64,000 nt of DNA, from the NCBI RefSeq assembly GCF_004681975.1, contig NZ_SMLK01000003.1, positions 248,001-312,000 of the forward strand, in the 5' to 3' direction. This stretch comes from Ramlibacter humi. Lineage in GTDB: Bacteria; Pseudomonadota; Gammaproteobacteria; Burkholderiales; Burkholderiaceae_C. Each line of letters opens with the position of its first letter. Position 1 is the first letter of the stretch. A program made the translations under genes and the position numbers. The notes beneath the pieces were generated by a model. The model was not told where the DNA came from and searched no databases. It worked only from the letters and a program-made list of their open reading frames with translations. Shown piece by piece: positions 42,963-50,731 of the stretch.

Positions 42963-43754
42963 GTGCGCGTGCGGGTGCTGGGCTGCTCGGGCGCCATCGC
43001 CAAGGGCTGCCGCACGACCTCGTTCCTGATCGACCGCGACGTGCTGGTCGACGCGGGTACCGGCGTGGGCGACCTCACGCTCGAGGAGATGGCGGGCATC
43101 GAGCACGTGCTGCTGACGCATTCGCACCTGGACCACGTCGCGGCGCTGCCGCTGATGATCGATTCCATCGCATCGCAACTCACGCGCCCGGTCATCATCC
43201 ACGCGCTGCCGGGCACCATCAACGCGTTGAAGAACCACGTGTTCAACAACGTCATCTGGCCCGACTTCAGCCGCATCCCCACGCCCGAGAAGCCCTTCAT
43301 CACCTTCCGCGAACTTCAGGTCGGCCAGATCCTGGAATTGGGTGGCAAGCGCGTCGAGGTGCTGCCCGCCGTGCACACGGTGCCCGCGGTGGGTTACGCC
43401 ATCTCGGCGCAGGGTGGCGCATGGGTCTTCACCGGCGACACGGAACGCAACCCCGCGTTCTGGCGCCGCCTGAACGCGATGAGCGTCGCGGCGCTGGTCA
43501 TCGAGACCGCCTTCTCCAATCGCGAGAAGGAACTGGCCAGGCGCAGCCTGCACCTGTCGCCCAACGCGCTGGCCGAGGAGCTCGATTGCATCGAGAAGGG
43601 CCGGCGCTTCCCGATCTTCATCACGCACACCAAGCCGGCCGAGACCGACCTGATCATGGCCGAGATCCAGCGGTTCGACCAGACGCAGCCGTTCGGCGCC
43701 GACGTCAGCCACGACATCCGCTACCTGCGCGCCGGCCAGGAGTTCGAGCTGTAA
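42963..43754 (+). CDS. metallo-beta-lactamase-fold cyclic-nucleotide phosphodiesterase (class II type)
   Basis: A 263-residue MBL-fold protein of the class II cAMP phosphodiesterase (PDE1-like) type. The zinc motif is LLTHSHLDHVAALPL (H53, H55, D57, H58); later ligands are in LPAVHTVPAVG, FTGDTE and FITHTKPAE. It is predicted to hydrolyse cyclic nucleotides, consistent with its position directly after an adenylate cyclase. The GTG start at 42963 precedes MRVRVLGCSGAIA; the gene is cytoplasmic. Other MBL hydrolase activities cannot be excluded. Confidence 0.87.
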   Translation: MRVRVLGCSGAIAKGCRTTSFLIDRDVLVDAGTGVGDLTLEEMAGIEHVLLTHSHLDHVAALPLMIDSIASQLTRPVIIHALPGTINALKNHVFNNVIWPDFSRIPTPEKPFITFRELQVGQILELGGKRVEVLPAVHTVPAVGYAISAQGGAWVFTGDTERNPAFWRRLNAMSVAALVIETAFSNREKELARRSLHLSPNALAEELDCIEKGRRFPIFITHTKPAETDLIMAEIQRFDQTQPFGADVSHDIRYLRAGQEFEL

Positions 43755-43793
43755 CCCCCGGCCGCCGCGCCGGTACGTTCCCAGGAGTTCCCC

Positions 43794-46199
43794 ATGAGCG
43801 CAGTCCTCAAGACAGAGCGGGATTCGCAGGCCTTCTTCGATTCCCAGCAGCTGCCGCCGGAAAAGCGCGGCGTCACCTTCGAAGCGCTGTTCTTCCGGCA
43901 GCTGCAGCTGGTGACCACGCGCATCCACGAGACGGAGAACGTCGACCAGATCATGCTGGAGTCCAGCCAGGACATCTGCAAGCTGTTCAACGCCGACCGC
44001 CTGACGCTGTACGCGGTGAACGAGGACCGCACGGCCATCATCTCCAAGGTGAAGACCGGCCTGAACGCGGCCAAGGACCTGAAGCTGCCGATCAGCCCGC
44101 AGTCCATCGCGGGCTTCGTGGCCTACAGCAAGCAGATGGTCAACATCGCCGACGTCTACGACGACGAGGCGTTGAAGCGCATCCACCCGAACCTGGCGTT
44201 CCTGAAGGAAGTGGACAAGCGCTCGGGCTACCGCACCAAGCAGATGCTGGTGGTGCCCATCCTGGACGGCGCCGTGCTGCACGGTGTCATCCAGGTGATC
44301 AACAACAAGAGCGACAACCCGTTCGGCGAACTCGAGATCGAAGGGGCGACGCAGCTGTCCAAGACGCTGGCCACGGCCATCCGCCAGCGCATGCAGAAGG
44401 AGATCGAGAGCGCCCGGCGCCGCGCCACCAAGTACGACGGCCTGCTGGCCGACGGCGTGCTGACGCAGGAGGAGCTCACGAAGTGCATCTCCAAGGCACG
44501 CGAGGACGGCAAGCCGGTCGAGCACGTGCTGATGGCCGACTACCAGATCCGCCCCGCGCAGATCGGCCCGTCGCTCTCGCGCTTCTTCGGCGTGCCGTAC
44601 GAGGCATTCAACGCCGGCCGCATCAAATCCGAGCAGATCCAGGGCATGCTCAAGCGCGAGTTCGTCGAGGAACAGGGCTGGATCCCGCTGGAGGAATCGC
44701 CCGACGGCCTGGTCCTCATGTGCATGGACCCCGAAGCCGTGCGCGGCTCGCGCGTGGTGCCCCAGGTGTTCCCGCGGTTCGCGAAGTTCTCGTACCGCGT
44801 CACGACGCAGACCGAGTTCGAAGAGACGCTGGCGCAGCTTTACGGCGCGGGCGCCGGCGAATCCATCGACGACCTGCTGGCCGACCTGAACGCGCCGATG
44901 GACGACGATGGCGAGGGCGACGGCAACCTGGAGTCCGCCGCCTCGGACAACGAGCTGGTCAAGTTCGTCAACAAGGTCATCATCGACGCCTACAACCAAC
45001 GCTGCTCGGACATCCATATCGAGCCGCTGCCGGGCAAGGGCAAGACGGGCATCCGCTTTCGCATCGACGGCAGCCTGGTGCCGTACATCGAGGTGCCCGC
45101 GCACTTCCGCCAGGCGCTGGTCACGCGCCTGAAGATCATGTGCGACCTCGACATCTCCGAGCGCCGCAAGCCGCAGGACGGCAAGATCAAGTTCAAGAAG
45201 TACGGCCCGCTCGACATCGAGCTGCGCGTCGCCACCATCCCCTCGGCCGGCGGCGTCGAGGACGTGGTGATGCGTATCCTGGCCGCCGGCGAGCCCATCC
45301 CGCTGGAGAAGCTGGGCCTGACCCCTCACAACAAGGAACGGGTCGAGAAGACCGTGAGCAAGCCGTACGGCCTGTTCTACGTCTGCGGCCCCACGGGTTC
45401 CGGCAAGACGACCACCCTGCACTCCATCCTGAAGTTCCTCAACTCGCCCGAGACCAAGATCTGGACGGCCGAGGACCCGGTGGAAATCACGCAGAAGGGC
45501 CTGCGCCAGGTGCAGGTGAACAAGAAGGCGGGCATCGACTTCGCGCTGGTGATGCGCGCCTTCCTGCGGGCCGACCCGGACATCATCATGGTGGGCGAGT
45601 CGCGCGACAAGGAAACGGTGTCCATGGGCGTGGAAGCCTCGCTCACCGGCCACCTGGTGTTTTCCACGCTGCACACCAACAGCGCGCCCGAATCCATCAT
45701 CCGCCTGCTGGACATGGGCATGGACCCGTTCAACTTCGCGGACGCCCTGCTCGGCATCCTGGCGCAGCGCCTGGCCAAGCGCCTGTGCGACTGCAAGGAG
45801 CCTTATTTCCCCGAGCCGGATGAAATCAAGACCTTCATCGCCGAATACGCCGAGGACCTGCGGCACACCGCGGCCTGGAAGGCCGACTATGCGGGCGAGG
45901 CCAAGAAGCTTTACGAGGGCTGGGCCAAGAGCTACGGCGAGAACGGCCGGCTGCGCATGTACCGTGCCGTGGGCTGCGACAAGTGCGGCAAGACTGGCTA
46001 CAAGGGCCGCGTCGGCCTGCACGAACTCCTGATCGGTGAAGACGACATCAAGAAATTGATCCAGGAGCGAGCCCGTGTCGCCGAACTGTTCGTCTGCGCC
46101 GTCGCCGGCGGCATGCGCACACTGAAGATGGACGGGATGGAGAAGATCATGATGGGGCTGACGGACCTGAAGCAGGTTCGATCGGTTTGCATCAAATGA
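43794..46199 (+). CDS. GAF-MshEN-PilB/GspE-type pilus assembly ATPase
   Basis: An 801-residue secretion/pilus extension ATPase with an unusual front. In order: GAF domain (about 40-200; ICKLFNADRLTLYAVNEDRT), MshEN/T2SSE_N domain (about 215-355), and GspE/PilB ATPase (about 390-780) with Walker A GPTGSGKTTT (near 533), Asp box EDPVEITQKGLRQVQV, Walker B RADPDIIMVGESRD, His box STLHTN and zinc cysteines CDCKEPYF...CDKCGKTGYKGR. The usual GEIRD is GESRD here. MshEN domains can bind c-di-GMP; GAF domains bind cyclic nucleotides or other small ligands. It ends 177 bp before the first pilin gene; no pilC or pilD is adjacent. Confidence 0.9.
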   Translation: MSAVLKTERDSQAFFDSQQLPPEKRGVTFEALFFRQLQLVTTRIHETENVDQIMLESSQDICKLFNADRLTLYAVNEDRTAIISKVKTGLNAAKDLKLPISPQSIAGFVAYSKQMVNIADVYDDEALKRIHPNLAFLKEVDKRSGYRTKQMLVVPILDGAVLHGVIQVINNKSDNPFGELEIEGATQLSKTLATAIRQRMQKEIESARRRATKYDGLLADGVLTQEELTKCISKAREDGKPVEHVLMADYQIRPAQIGPSLSRFFGVPYEAFNAGRIKSEQIQGMLKREFVEEQGWIPLEESPDGLVLMCMDPEAVRGSRVVPQVFPRFAKFSYRVTTQTEFEETLAQLYGAGAGESIDDLLADLNAPMDDDGEGDGNLESAASDNELVKFVNKVIIDAYNQRCSDIHIEPLPGKGKTGIRFRIDGSLVPYIEVPAHFRQALVTRLKIMCDLDISERRKPQDGKIKFKKYGPLDIELRVATIPSAGGVEDVVMRILAAGEPIPLEKLGLTPHNKERVEKTVSKPYGLFYVCGPTGSGKTTTLHSILKFLNSPETKIWTAEDPVEITQKGLRQVQVNKKAGIDFALVMRAFLRADPDIIMVGESRDKETVSMGVEASLTGHLVFSTLHTNSAPESIIRLLDMGMDPFNFADALLGILAQRLAKRLCDCKEPYFPEPDEIKTFIAEYAEDLRHTAAWKADYAGEAKKLYEGWAKSYGENGRLRMYRAVGCDKCGKTGYKGRVGLHELLIGEDDIKKLIQERARVAELFVCAVAGGMRTLKMDGMEKIMMGLTDLKQVRSVCIK

Positions 46200-46274
46200 C
46201 AAGGCCGGGTAACAAATTTGTCACCACCATTCCTGATGCGTGGACGTTTTTGAACTTTATAGGCGCTGTGCTTC

Positions 46275-46319
46275 TGTGAGCAGACTCACAACCGCCGTGC
46301 TTCTGTGAGCAGACTGACA
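46275..46319 (+). promoter_or_regulatory. CRP/Vfr-type sites upstream of the first pilin gene
   Basis: TGTGA-GCAGAC-TCACA (46275-46290) is a perfect match to the CRP consensus TGTGA-N6-TCACA. A second, degenerate copy TGTGA-N6-TGACA lies at 46304-46319, both being part of a 19-bp direct repeat (46268-46286 and 46297-46315) spaced 29 bp. If transcription starts about 12 bp after the sigma-54 GC at 46341-46342, the centres fall near -71 and -42. Confidence 0.65.
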
Positions 46320-46327
46320 AACGAGGG

Positions 46328-46342
46328 TGGCACGGCGCTTGC
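46328..46342 (+). promoter_or_regulatory. sigma-54 promoter of first pilin gene
   Basis: TGGCAC-GGCGC-TTGC matches the -24/-12 consensus TGGCAC-N5-TTGC exactly, with the GG and GC separated by 10 bp, 35 bp before the pilin ATG. Pilin genes in this group are classically driven by RpoN with the PilS/PilR system. Confidence 0.85.
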
Positions 46343-46376
46343 TGAAACTCATCGCTTCTTTCACTCCGGAGGATTT

Positions 46377-46799
46377 ATGAAGCGTCAAGTGCAACAAGGT
46401 TTCACCCTCATCGAACTGATGATCGTCGTGGCGATCATCGGCATCCTGGCAGCCGTTGCGCTGCCTGCCTATCAGGACTACACCATCCGCGCCAAGGTTT
46501 CCGAGCTGATGCTGGCTGCATCCGGCGCGCGTACCTGCATCACGGAGGCCTATCAGTCGGCTGGCGGAAACATGCCCTCGTCGGTCACCTCCGACTGCTC
46601 CATTGTCGCTCAGGGCAAGGTGTCGTCGGCCTCGGTGGACGCCAGCGGCGTCGTGACAGTTATCGGTAACTCGACTGCCATCGGCCAGCCGGTGACCGTC
46701 ACCCTGACCCCGACTTCGTCGGGCAGCACTGCCGGTACCCTGACCTGGACCTGCTCCGGCAACCCGATCAAGTACCTGCCCGGTACCTGCCGCGGCTGA
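46377..46799 (+). CDS. pilA: type IV major pilin, copy 1
   Basis: A 140-residue type IVa prepilin. The short basic leader MKRQVQQG is cut by PilD before F in [16 protein letters not shown], giving an N-methylated Phe; E5 of the mature chain is present. After the N-terminal helix come [11 protein letters not shown] and a C-terminal disulfide loop bounded by the Cys in WTCSGNP and GTCRG. GGAG precedes ATG 46377. Expressed from the sigma-54 promoter at 46328-46342 with CRP-like sites upstream, ended by the terminator at 46821-46851. About 96% identical (six differences by eye) to the second copy at 47244-47666. Confidence 0.96.
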   Translation: MKRQVQQGFTLIELMIVVAIIGILAAVALPAYQDYTIRAKVSELMLAASGARTCITEAYQSAGGNMPSSVTSDCSIVAQGKVSSASVDASGVVTVIGNSTAIGQPVTVTLTPTSSGSTAGTLTWTCSGNPIKYLPGTCRG

Positions 46800-46820
46800 T
46801 CTAAGATCAACGATGTCCAC

Positions 46821-46851
46821 GAAAACCCCTCTCGAGGGGTTTTCTTTTTTT
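46821..46851 (+). terminator. rho-independent terminator after first pilin gene
   Basis: Stem GAAAACCCCT (46821-46830) with AGGGGTTTTC (46835-46844), loop CTCG, followed by seven Ts to 46851. Strong intrinsic terminator 22 bp after the stop. Confidence 0.92.
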
Positions 46852-46863
46852 CAGGGGAGAAGC

Positions 46864-47190
46864 ATGTTTCAGCTGTTCGGGGGACGCAAGCACCGGGAGT
46901 TCGTGCAGGAGCTGGTGCGGCAGCTGGTGCTCGATCTGCCGCCCGACCGGGTGCTGTCCGATCGCAGGTCGATGACCGTGAACAGGATCACCCGGATGCT
47001 CGAGAAAACCTACGCGCGTGCCGCCGGCTATGAGCGCCAGCACCGGCTCGGGATGATCCGGCGCGCCGTGTTTGCCAACGACTTCAAGTGGGAGTTGGCC
47101 AGCGCGGGCTACCCTGGCGAGTTCATCGACATGGTGACCGAAGGCCTTGTTGTCGAATTGACACGCGCGCGGCGGGCGGCGGCCAAGTGA
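46864..47190 (+). CDS. hypothetical protein between the two pilin genes
   Basis: A 108-residue soluble, mostly helical, charged protein ([22 protein letters not shown] ... [14 protein letters not shown] ... [20 protein letters not shown]). No family, signal peptide or membrane segment is recognised. GGGGAGA at 46854-46860 provides a good ribosome-binding site for ATG 46864, and codon use looks native. It starts 12 bp after the pilin terminator, so it probably depends on read-through or its own promoter, and its end abuts the sigma-54 promoter of the second pilin. A pilus-related role is suggested by position only. Confidence 0.7.
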   Translation: MFQLFGGRKHREFVQELVRQLVLDLPPDRVLSDRRSMTVNRITRMLEKTYARAAGYERQHRLGMIRRAVFANDFKWELASAGYPGEFIDMVTEGLVVELTRARRAAAK

Positions 47191-47196
47191 GCCGGC

Positions 47197-47211
47197 TGGC
47201 ACGTCGTTTGC
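47197..47211 (+). promoter_or_regulatory. sigma-54 promoter of second pilin gene
   Basis: TGGCAC-GTCGT-TTGC, again an exact -24/-12 match with GG-N10-GC, starting 7 bp after the stop of the hypothetical gene and 33 bp before the pilin ATG. No TGTGA-N6-TCACA palindrome is visible upstream, in contrast to the first copy. Confidence 0.85.
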
Positions 47212-47243
47212 AATCCGACGTACTCCCTATCTCTGGAGGTTAC

Positions 47244-47666
47244 ATGAAACGTCAACTTCAACAGGGTTTCACCCTGATCGAACTGATGATCGTCGTGGCG
47301 ATCATCGGCATCTTGGCGGCCGTCGCCCTGCCGGCCTACCAGGACTACACGATCCGCGCGAAAGTGTCCGAGCTGATGCTGGCTGCCTCTGGCGCCCGTA
47401 CTTGCATCACCGAGGCCTATCAGTCTGCCGGCGGCAACCTCCCATCCAGCGTGATCTCTGACTGCTCCATTGTTGCCCAGGGCAAGGTGTCGTCGGCTTC
47501 CGTGAACGCCAGCGGCGTGGTGACCGTCATCGGCAACTCGACTGCCATCGGCCAGCCGGTGACCGTGACCCTGACCCCGACTTCGTCGGGCAGCACTGCC
47601 GGCACCCTGACCTGGACCTGCTCCGGCAGCCCGGTCAAGTACCTGCCCGGCACGTGCCGCGGCTGA
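47244..47666 (+). CDS. pilA: type IV major pilin, copy 2
   Basis: A 140-residue prepilin with leader MKRQLQQG and the same [16 protein letters not shown] helix, [11 protein letters not shown] and closing disulfide loop (WTCSGSP ... GTCRG) as copy 1. Differences seen: V/L in the leader, M/L and T/I near residue 60, D/N in SSASV(D/N)ASG, and N/S plus I/V in the disulfide loop. ATCTCTGGAGG precedes ATG 47244. Own sigma-54 promoter and own terminator, so the two pilins can be expressed independently. Confidence 0.96.
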   Translation: MKRQLQQGFTLIELMIVVAIIGILAAVALPAYQDYTIRAKVSELMLAASGARTCITEAYQSAGGNLPSSVISDCSIVAQGKVSSASVNASGVVTVIGNSTAIGQPVTVTLTPTSSGSTAGTLTWTCSGSPVKYLPGTCRG

Positions 47667-47684
47667 TCGGCTTCAGCTGCCGCC

Positions 47685-47715
47685 AACAGACCCCCGTAAG
47701 GGGGTTTGTTTTTTT
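47685..47715 (+). terminator. rho-independent terminator after second pilin gene
   Basis: Stem AACAGACCCCC (47685-47695) with GGGGGTTTGTT (47700-47710), one G-U pair, loop GTAA, followed by Ts to 47715. Confidence 0.9.
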
Positions 47716-47761
47716 GCGGGCACACTCGTGCCTCTGATCCGCCCCAGTTCGTCCATCCGAA

Positions 47762-50731
47762 ATGCTCCTGCGGTACTTCAACCGGCTGCTCTCCCCCAAA
47801 ACTGCCGCTGCCGACAAGGCGCCCCAAGAATGGTTCGACGAGGCCGCAGAACTGCGGGGCAAGGGTGACGTCCGCGGGTCGCTGAAGGTCCTGCGCCGCA
47901 TCCTCGACGTCGAGCCCGCGAATGTCGGCGCTCTGAACGACTACGCGGCGTGTCTCTCGGACATCGGAGACGTCCAGGCCGCAAACGACACGTTCGAGCT
48001 CGCGTACGCGCTCGACGACACCTTCCTGCCCGCGATGGCCAACCACGCGCGCGTCCTGGTCGACAACAAGCGCGGCGCGGAAGCGATGCCCTACCTGGTT
48101 CGGGCGAAGGTGAGCGCGCCGGACATGCTGCACGTCGACAGCGTCTACGCCGCGTTGTGCATGGCCAACGGTGACGTCGACCGCGCTCTCTCCCACCAGT
48201 TGCGCGCGTGGTGCGCCAATTTCGACAGTCTGCGGCACGCCAATGCCTACCTGTTCTGGTCTTGCTATGCGGACTTGCCGGAGGAACGGCTTGCGGCCGA
48301 ACATCGCTTCTGGGCATCCACCGTCGCCCCCACCCCGGACAGCGCTTCCGCAGCCGAACCGCGCGAGCAGGGCGCCGATGAAACGGCACCCCAGCCGGCA
48401 CTTTTCGCTGAGGACGGGACGCTCCGGCGCCGCATGCGCATCGGCTATCTCTCACCCGACCTGCGCAGCCATTCGGTCCGCTTCTTCTTCGGACCGCTCC
48501 TGAATGGCCACGACCGATCCGCCGTCGAGACATTCGTCTATCACGACTTTCCCGGCAAGGACGTGCAGACGACCAAGCTCGAAGGCATGTCGGAGCATTT
48601 CCACGACGTTCATTCCCTGTCCGACGCCGAATTGCGGAACCTGATCCGAAGCCATGGGCTGGACGTGCTGGTGGAACTGGCCGGCCACACCTCGCACAAT
48701 CGCATGTCGCTGTTGCAGGACCGCCTGGCGGACCTGCAGGTCACCGGCATCGGCTATCCCCCTACGACGGGCCTGCAGAGCGTCGACTTCAAGCTGCTGG
48801 ATTCGCATGTGCTCACGGACCAGCCGGAGCGCTTCTACGCCGAAGCGCCCCTCGCGCTGCCCACCTCGTTCTGGTGCTTCGACCCGCTGGAGGAAGTGCC
48901 CGAGCCTGTCCCTCCTCCTTGCGAACGGAACGGCTACGTCACCTTCGGGTCCGTGGGCAATATCGCCAAGATCACGAACCGTATGCTGCAGTCGTGGAGC
49001 GAGATCCTGGACGAGGTCAAGGGCAGCCGGCTGCTGATCCGCTCCATCACCTTCACCGATCCCATGTCCGAGAATGCCATGCGCGAGCGCCTGCGCAACG
49101 CCGGCCTTCCGATGGATCGCGTCGACCTGCGCAAGCCCGAATCGGGCGCCGCCCTGTACGAGTCGTATGGGGAAATCGACGTCATGCTGGACACCTTTCC
49201 GTTCAACGGCGGCACCACCACCTGCATCTGCACGTACATGGGCGTTCCCGTGGTGAGTCTGGAGGGCGAGTCGCTTCTCAGCCGCATGGGACGCTCGGTC
49301 CTGGCCAACCTGGGGGCGGCGGATTTCGTGGTCCAGGACGAGCATTCGTACGTACGACGGGCGATCGATCTGGCGCGGGACCTGCCCTGCCAGCGCCGCT
49401 TCCGCGCAGGGGCCCGCGCGCGCTATGCCGGCACCGCATTGGGCAACGGCCGGCTGTTCGCCGCCGAGTTCGAGCAAGCCTGCGAAAGCGCCTTGCGTGC
49501 CCGGCCAGCGGACGACCCGCCGGCTTGGCGCTCCGAGATCCCGGTATTGCCCGCACGCGAGATCACGCGCCGGGCGTACTGGGCCGCGCAGCGCGGGCAG
49601 CTCAAGGGGGCGGCACGCATCCTGGACCACTGCCTGCGCGAGTACCCCAATGACGGTCCGGCCCACCTGCTGCGCATGCAATTGATGGTGTGGGATCGCC
49701 GATACGACGAAGCGCTGGCCTACCTCCGGCGGGAGACGCCTGCGATGGCACCCGCCGACCGGTTCTCAGCGGCGCTCGCCGCCGCGCGGGTTCATGTGCT
49801 GCTCGGCCGGCACGCGCAGGCCCGGGAGGAACTGGACGCCGTCGATGCGTCCTGGGCCACGGACCCATTCGACAGGATGCAGGAGCGGCTGTTCCGGTGC
49901 GCGCTTGCCGATGACGAACACGCGGCAGCGTCGCTGCCAAGCACGCAAGCGCCCGGCCCGCAGCGGCGTTTCACGGTCGTGGTTCCCTGTGACGAACCGG
50001 CGCGGTTTGACGCGGTCGAGCGCCAGGTGCGCGAGGCCTGTGCCGGTGCGAGCGGATGGCGGCTGGACATCCAGCGCTGCGCGCAACACGATCGCGTGCG
50101 GGCCTACCAGGATGCCCTGGGTGCCCCAGACGCCGATATCGTGCTGCTGCTGCAGAAGAACGCCAGTCCGCTGGGTCCTGGCTTACCGGGCCGCGTCGCA
50201 CGGGCGCTCGAAGGTGCCGACCTCGTCAGTTTTGCGGGCGCGCGACGCTGGGTTCGCATGGATTGGCGGCTGGACGACTTCGCGCAGAAAGCCGGTGGGG
50301 TCGTGCAACCTTCAACGGAACGCCAGGGGGTTTGGGAGCTGCACCTGGCCGGCCCGGGCCGGACTGCGCAAGCCGATGGCATGGCGCTGCTCGAAGGCGC
50401 CTTGCTGGCTTGCCGCGCGCAGGCGGTGCGGGACGTCGAGTTCGATGAGGAACTGCACGGCGCCGCCACCTTGCTGGAGGAAGCCTGGACGCACGAGGTA
50501 TACCAGCGCGGCGGCCGGTTGCGCGTGCATCGCGCCTTGGGCGTCCTGGTGGATCCCGCTATCGAGCTGGATGCCGGCAACCGCACCGAGGCGCGCGTGC
50601 GCTGGGCCACGCTGATGGGGTTCGATCCGTTCGCCGCGCAGACGGATGACGCCACGGCCTTATCGATCCCGATGCCCAGTGCGGAACAGGCGTTGGCGGT
50701 GGCGCGACGGTATCTTGATGGAGATGACTGA
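47762..50731 (+). CDS. TPR/GT41 (OGT-like) glycosyltransferase with C-terminal GT2-like domain
   Basis: A 989-residue soluble protein. N-terminal TPR-like repeats (about 20-190), then a GT41/SPINDLY-OGT catalytic region (about 225-590) with MRIGYLSPDLRSHSVRFF, LVELAGHTSHNRM and the UDP-sugar-binding MLDTFPFNGGTTTC. A second short TPR segment follows (about 600-720). The last part (about 736-965) resembles a GT2-type domain (FTVVVPCDEPARFDAV, LLACRAQAVRDVEFDEEL), but its DxD position reads LLLQKNASPLG and looks inactive. GT41 enzymes attach GlcNAc or similar sugars to Ser/Thr of proteins; directly downstream of the pilins and upstream of a PglL-type ligase it may glycosylate pilin (inference). 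Confidence 0.85.
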   Translation: MLLRYFNRLLSPKTAAADKAPQEWFDEAAELRGKGDVRGSLKVLRRILDVEPANVGALNDYAACLSDIGDVQAANDTFELAYALDDTFLPAMANHARVLVDNKRGAEAMPYLVRAKVSAPDMLHVDSVYAALCMANGDVDRALSHQLRAWCANFDSLRHANAYLFWSCYADLPEERLAAEHRFWASTVAPTPDSASAAEPREQGADETAPQPALFAEDGTLRRRMRIGYLSPDLRSHSVRFFFGPLLNGHDRSAVETFVYHDFPGKDVQTTKLEGMSEHFHDVHSLSDAELRNLIRSHGLDVLVELAGHTSHNRMSLLQDRLADLQVTGIGYPPTTGLQSVDFKLLDSHVLTDQPERFYAEAPLALPTSFWCFDPLEEVPEPVPPPCERNGYVTFGSVGNIAKITNRMLQSWSEILDEVKGSRLLIRSITFTDPMSENAMRERLRNAGLPMDRVDLRKPESGAALYESYGEIDVMLDTFPFNGGTTTCICTYMGVPVVSLEGESLLSRMGRSVLANLGAADFVVQDEHSYVRRAIDLARDLPCQRRFRAGARARYAGTALGNGRLFAAEFEQACESALRARPADDPPAWRSEIPVLPAREITRRAYWAAQRGQLKGAARILDHCLREYPNDGPAHLLRMQLMVWDRRYDEALAYLRRETPAMAPADRFSAALAAARVHVLLGRHAQAREELDAVDASWATDPFDRMQERLFRCALADDEHAAASLPSTQAPGPQRRFTVVVPCDEPARFDAVERQVREACAGASGWRLDIQRCAQHDRVRAYQDALGAPDADIVLLLQKNASPLGPGLPGRVARALEGADLVSFAGARRWVRMDWRLDDFAQKAGGVVQPSTERQGVWELHLAGPGRTAQADGMALLEGALLACRAQAVRDVEFDEELHGAATLLEEAWTHEVYQRGGRLRVHRALGVLVDPAIELDAGNRTEARVRWATLMGFDPFAAQTDDATALSIPMPSAEQALAVARRYLDGDD

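Noticed and set aside
42822-46202. Very long open frame (over 1100 codons) on the minus strand
   Set aside because: It lies opposite the phosphodiesterase and PilB-type ATPase genes, whose motifs are clear; the translation is His/Arg/Gln/Val-rich low-quality sequence typical of the antisense frame of high-G+C genes.
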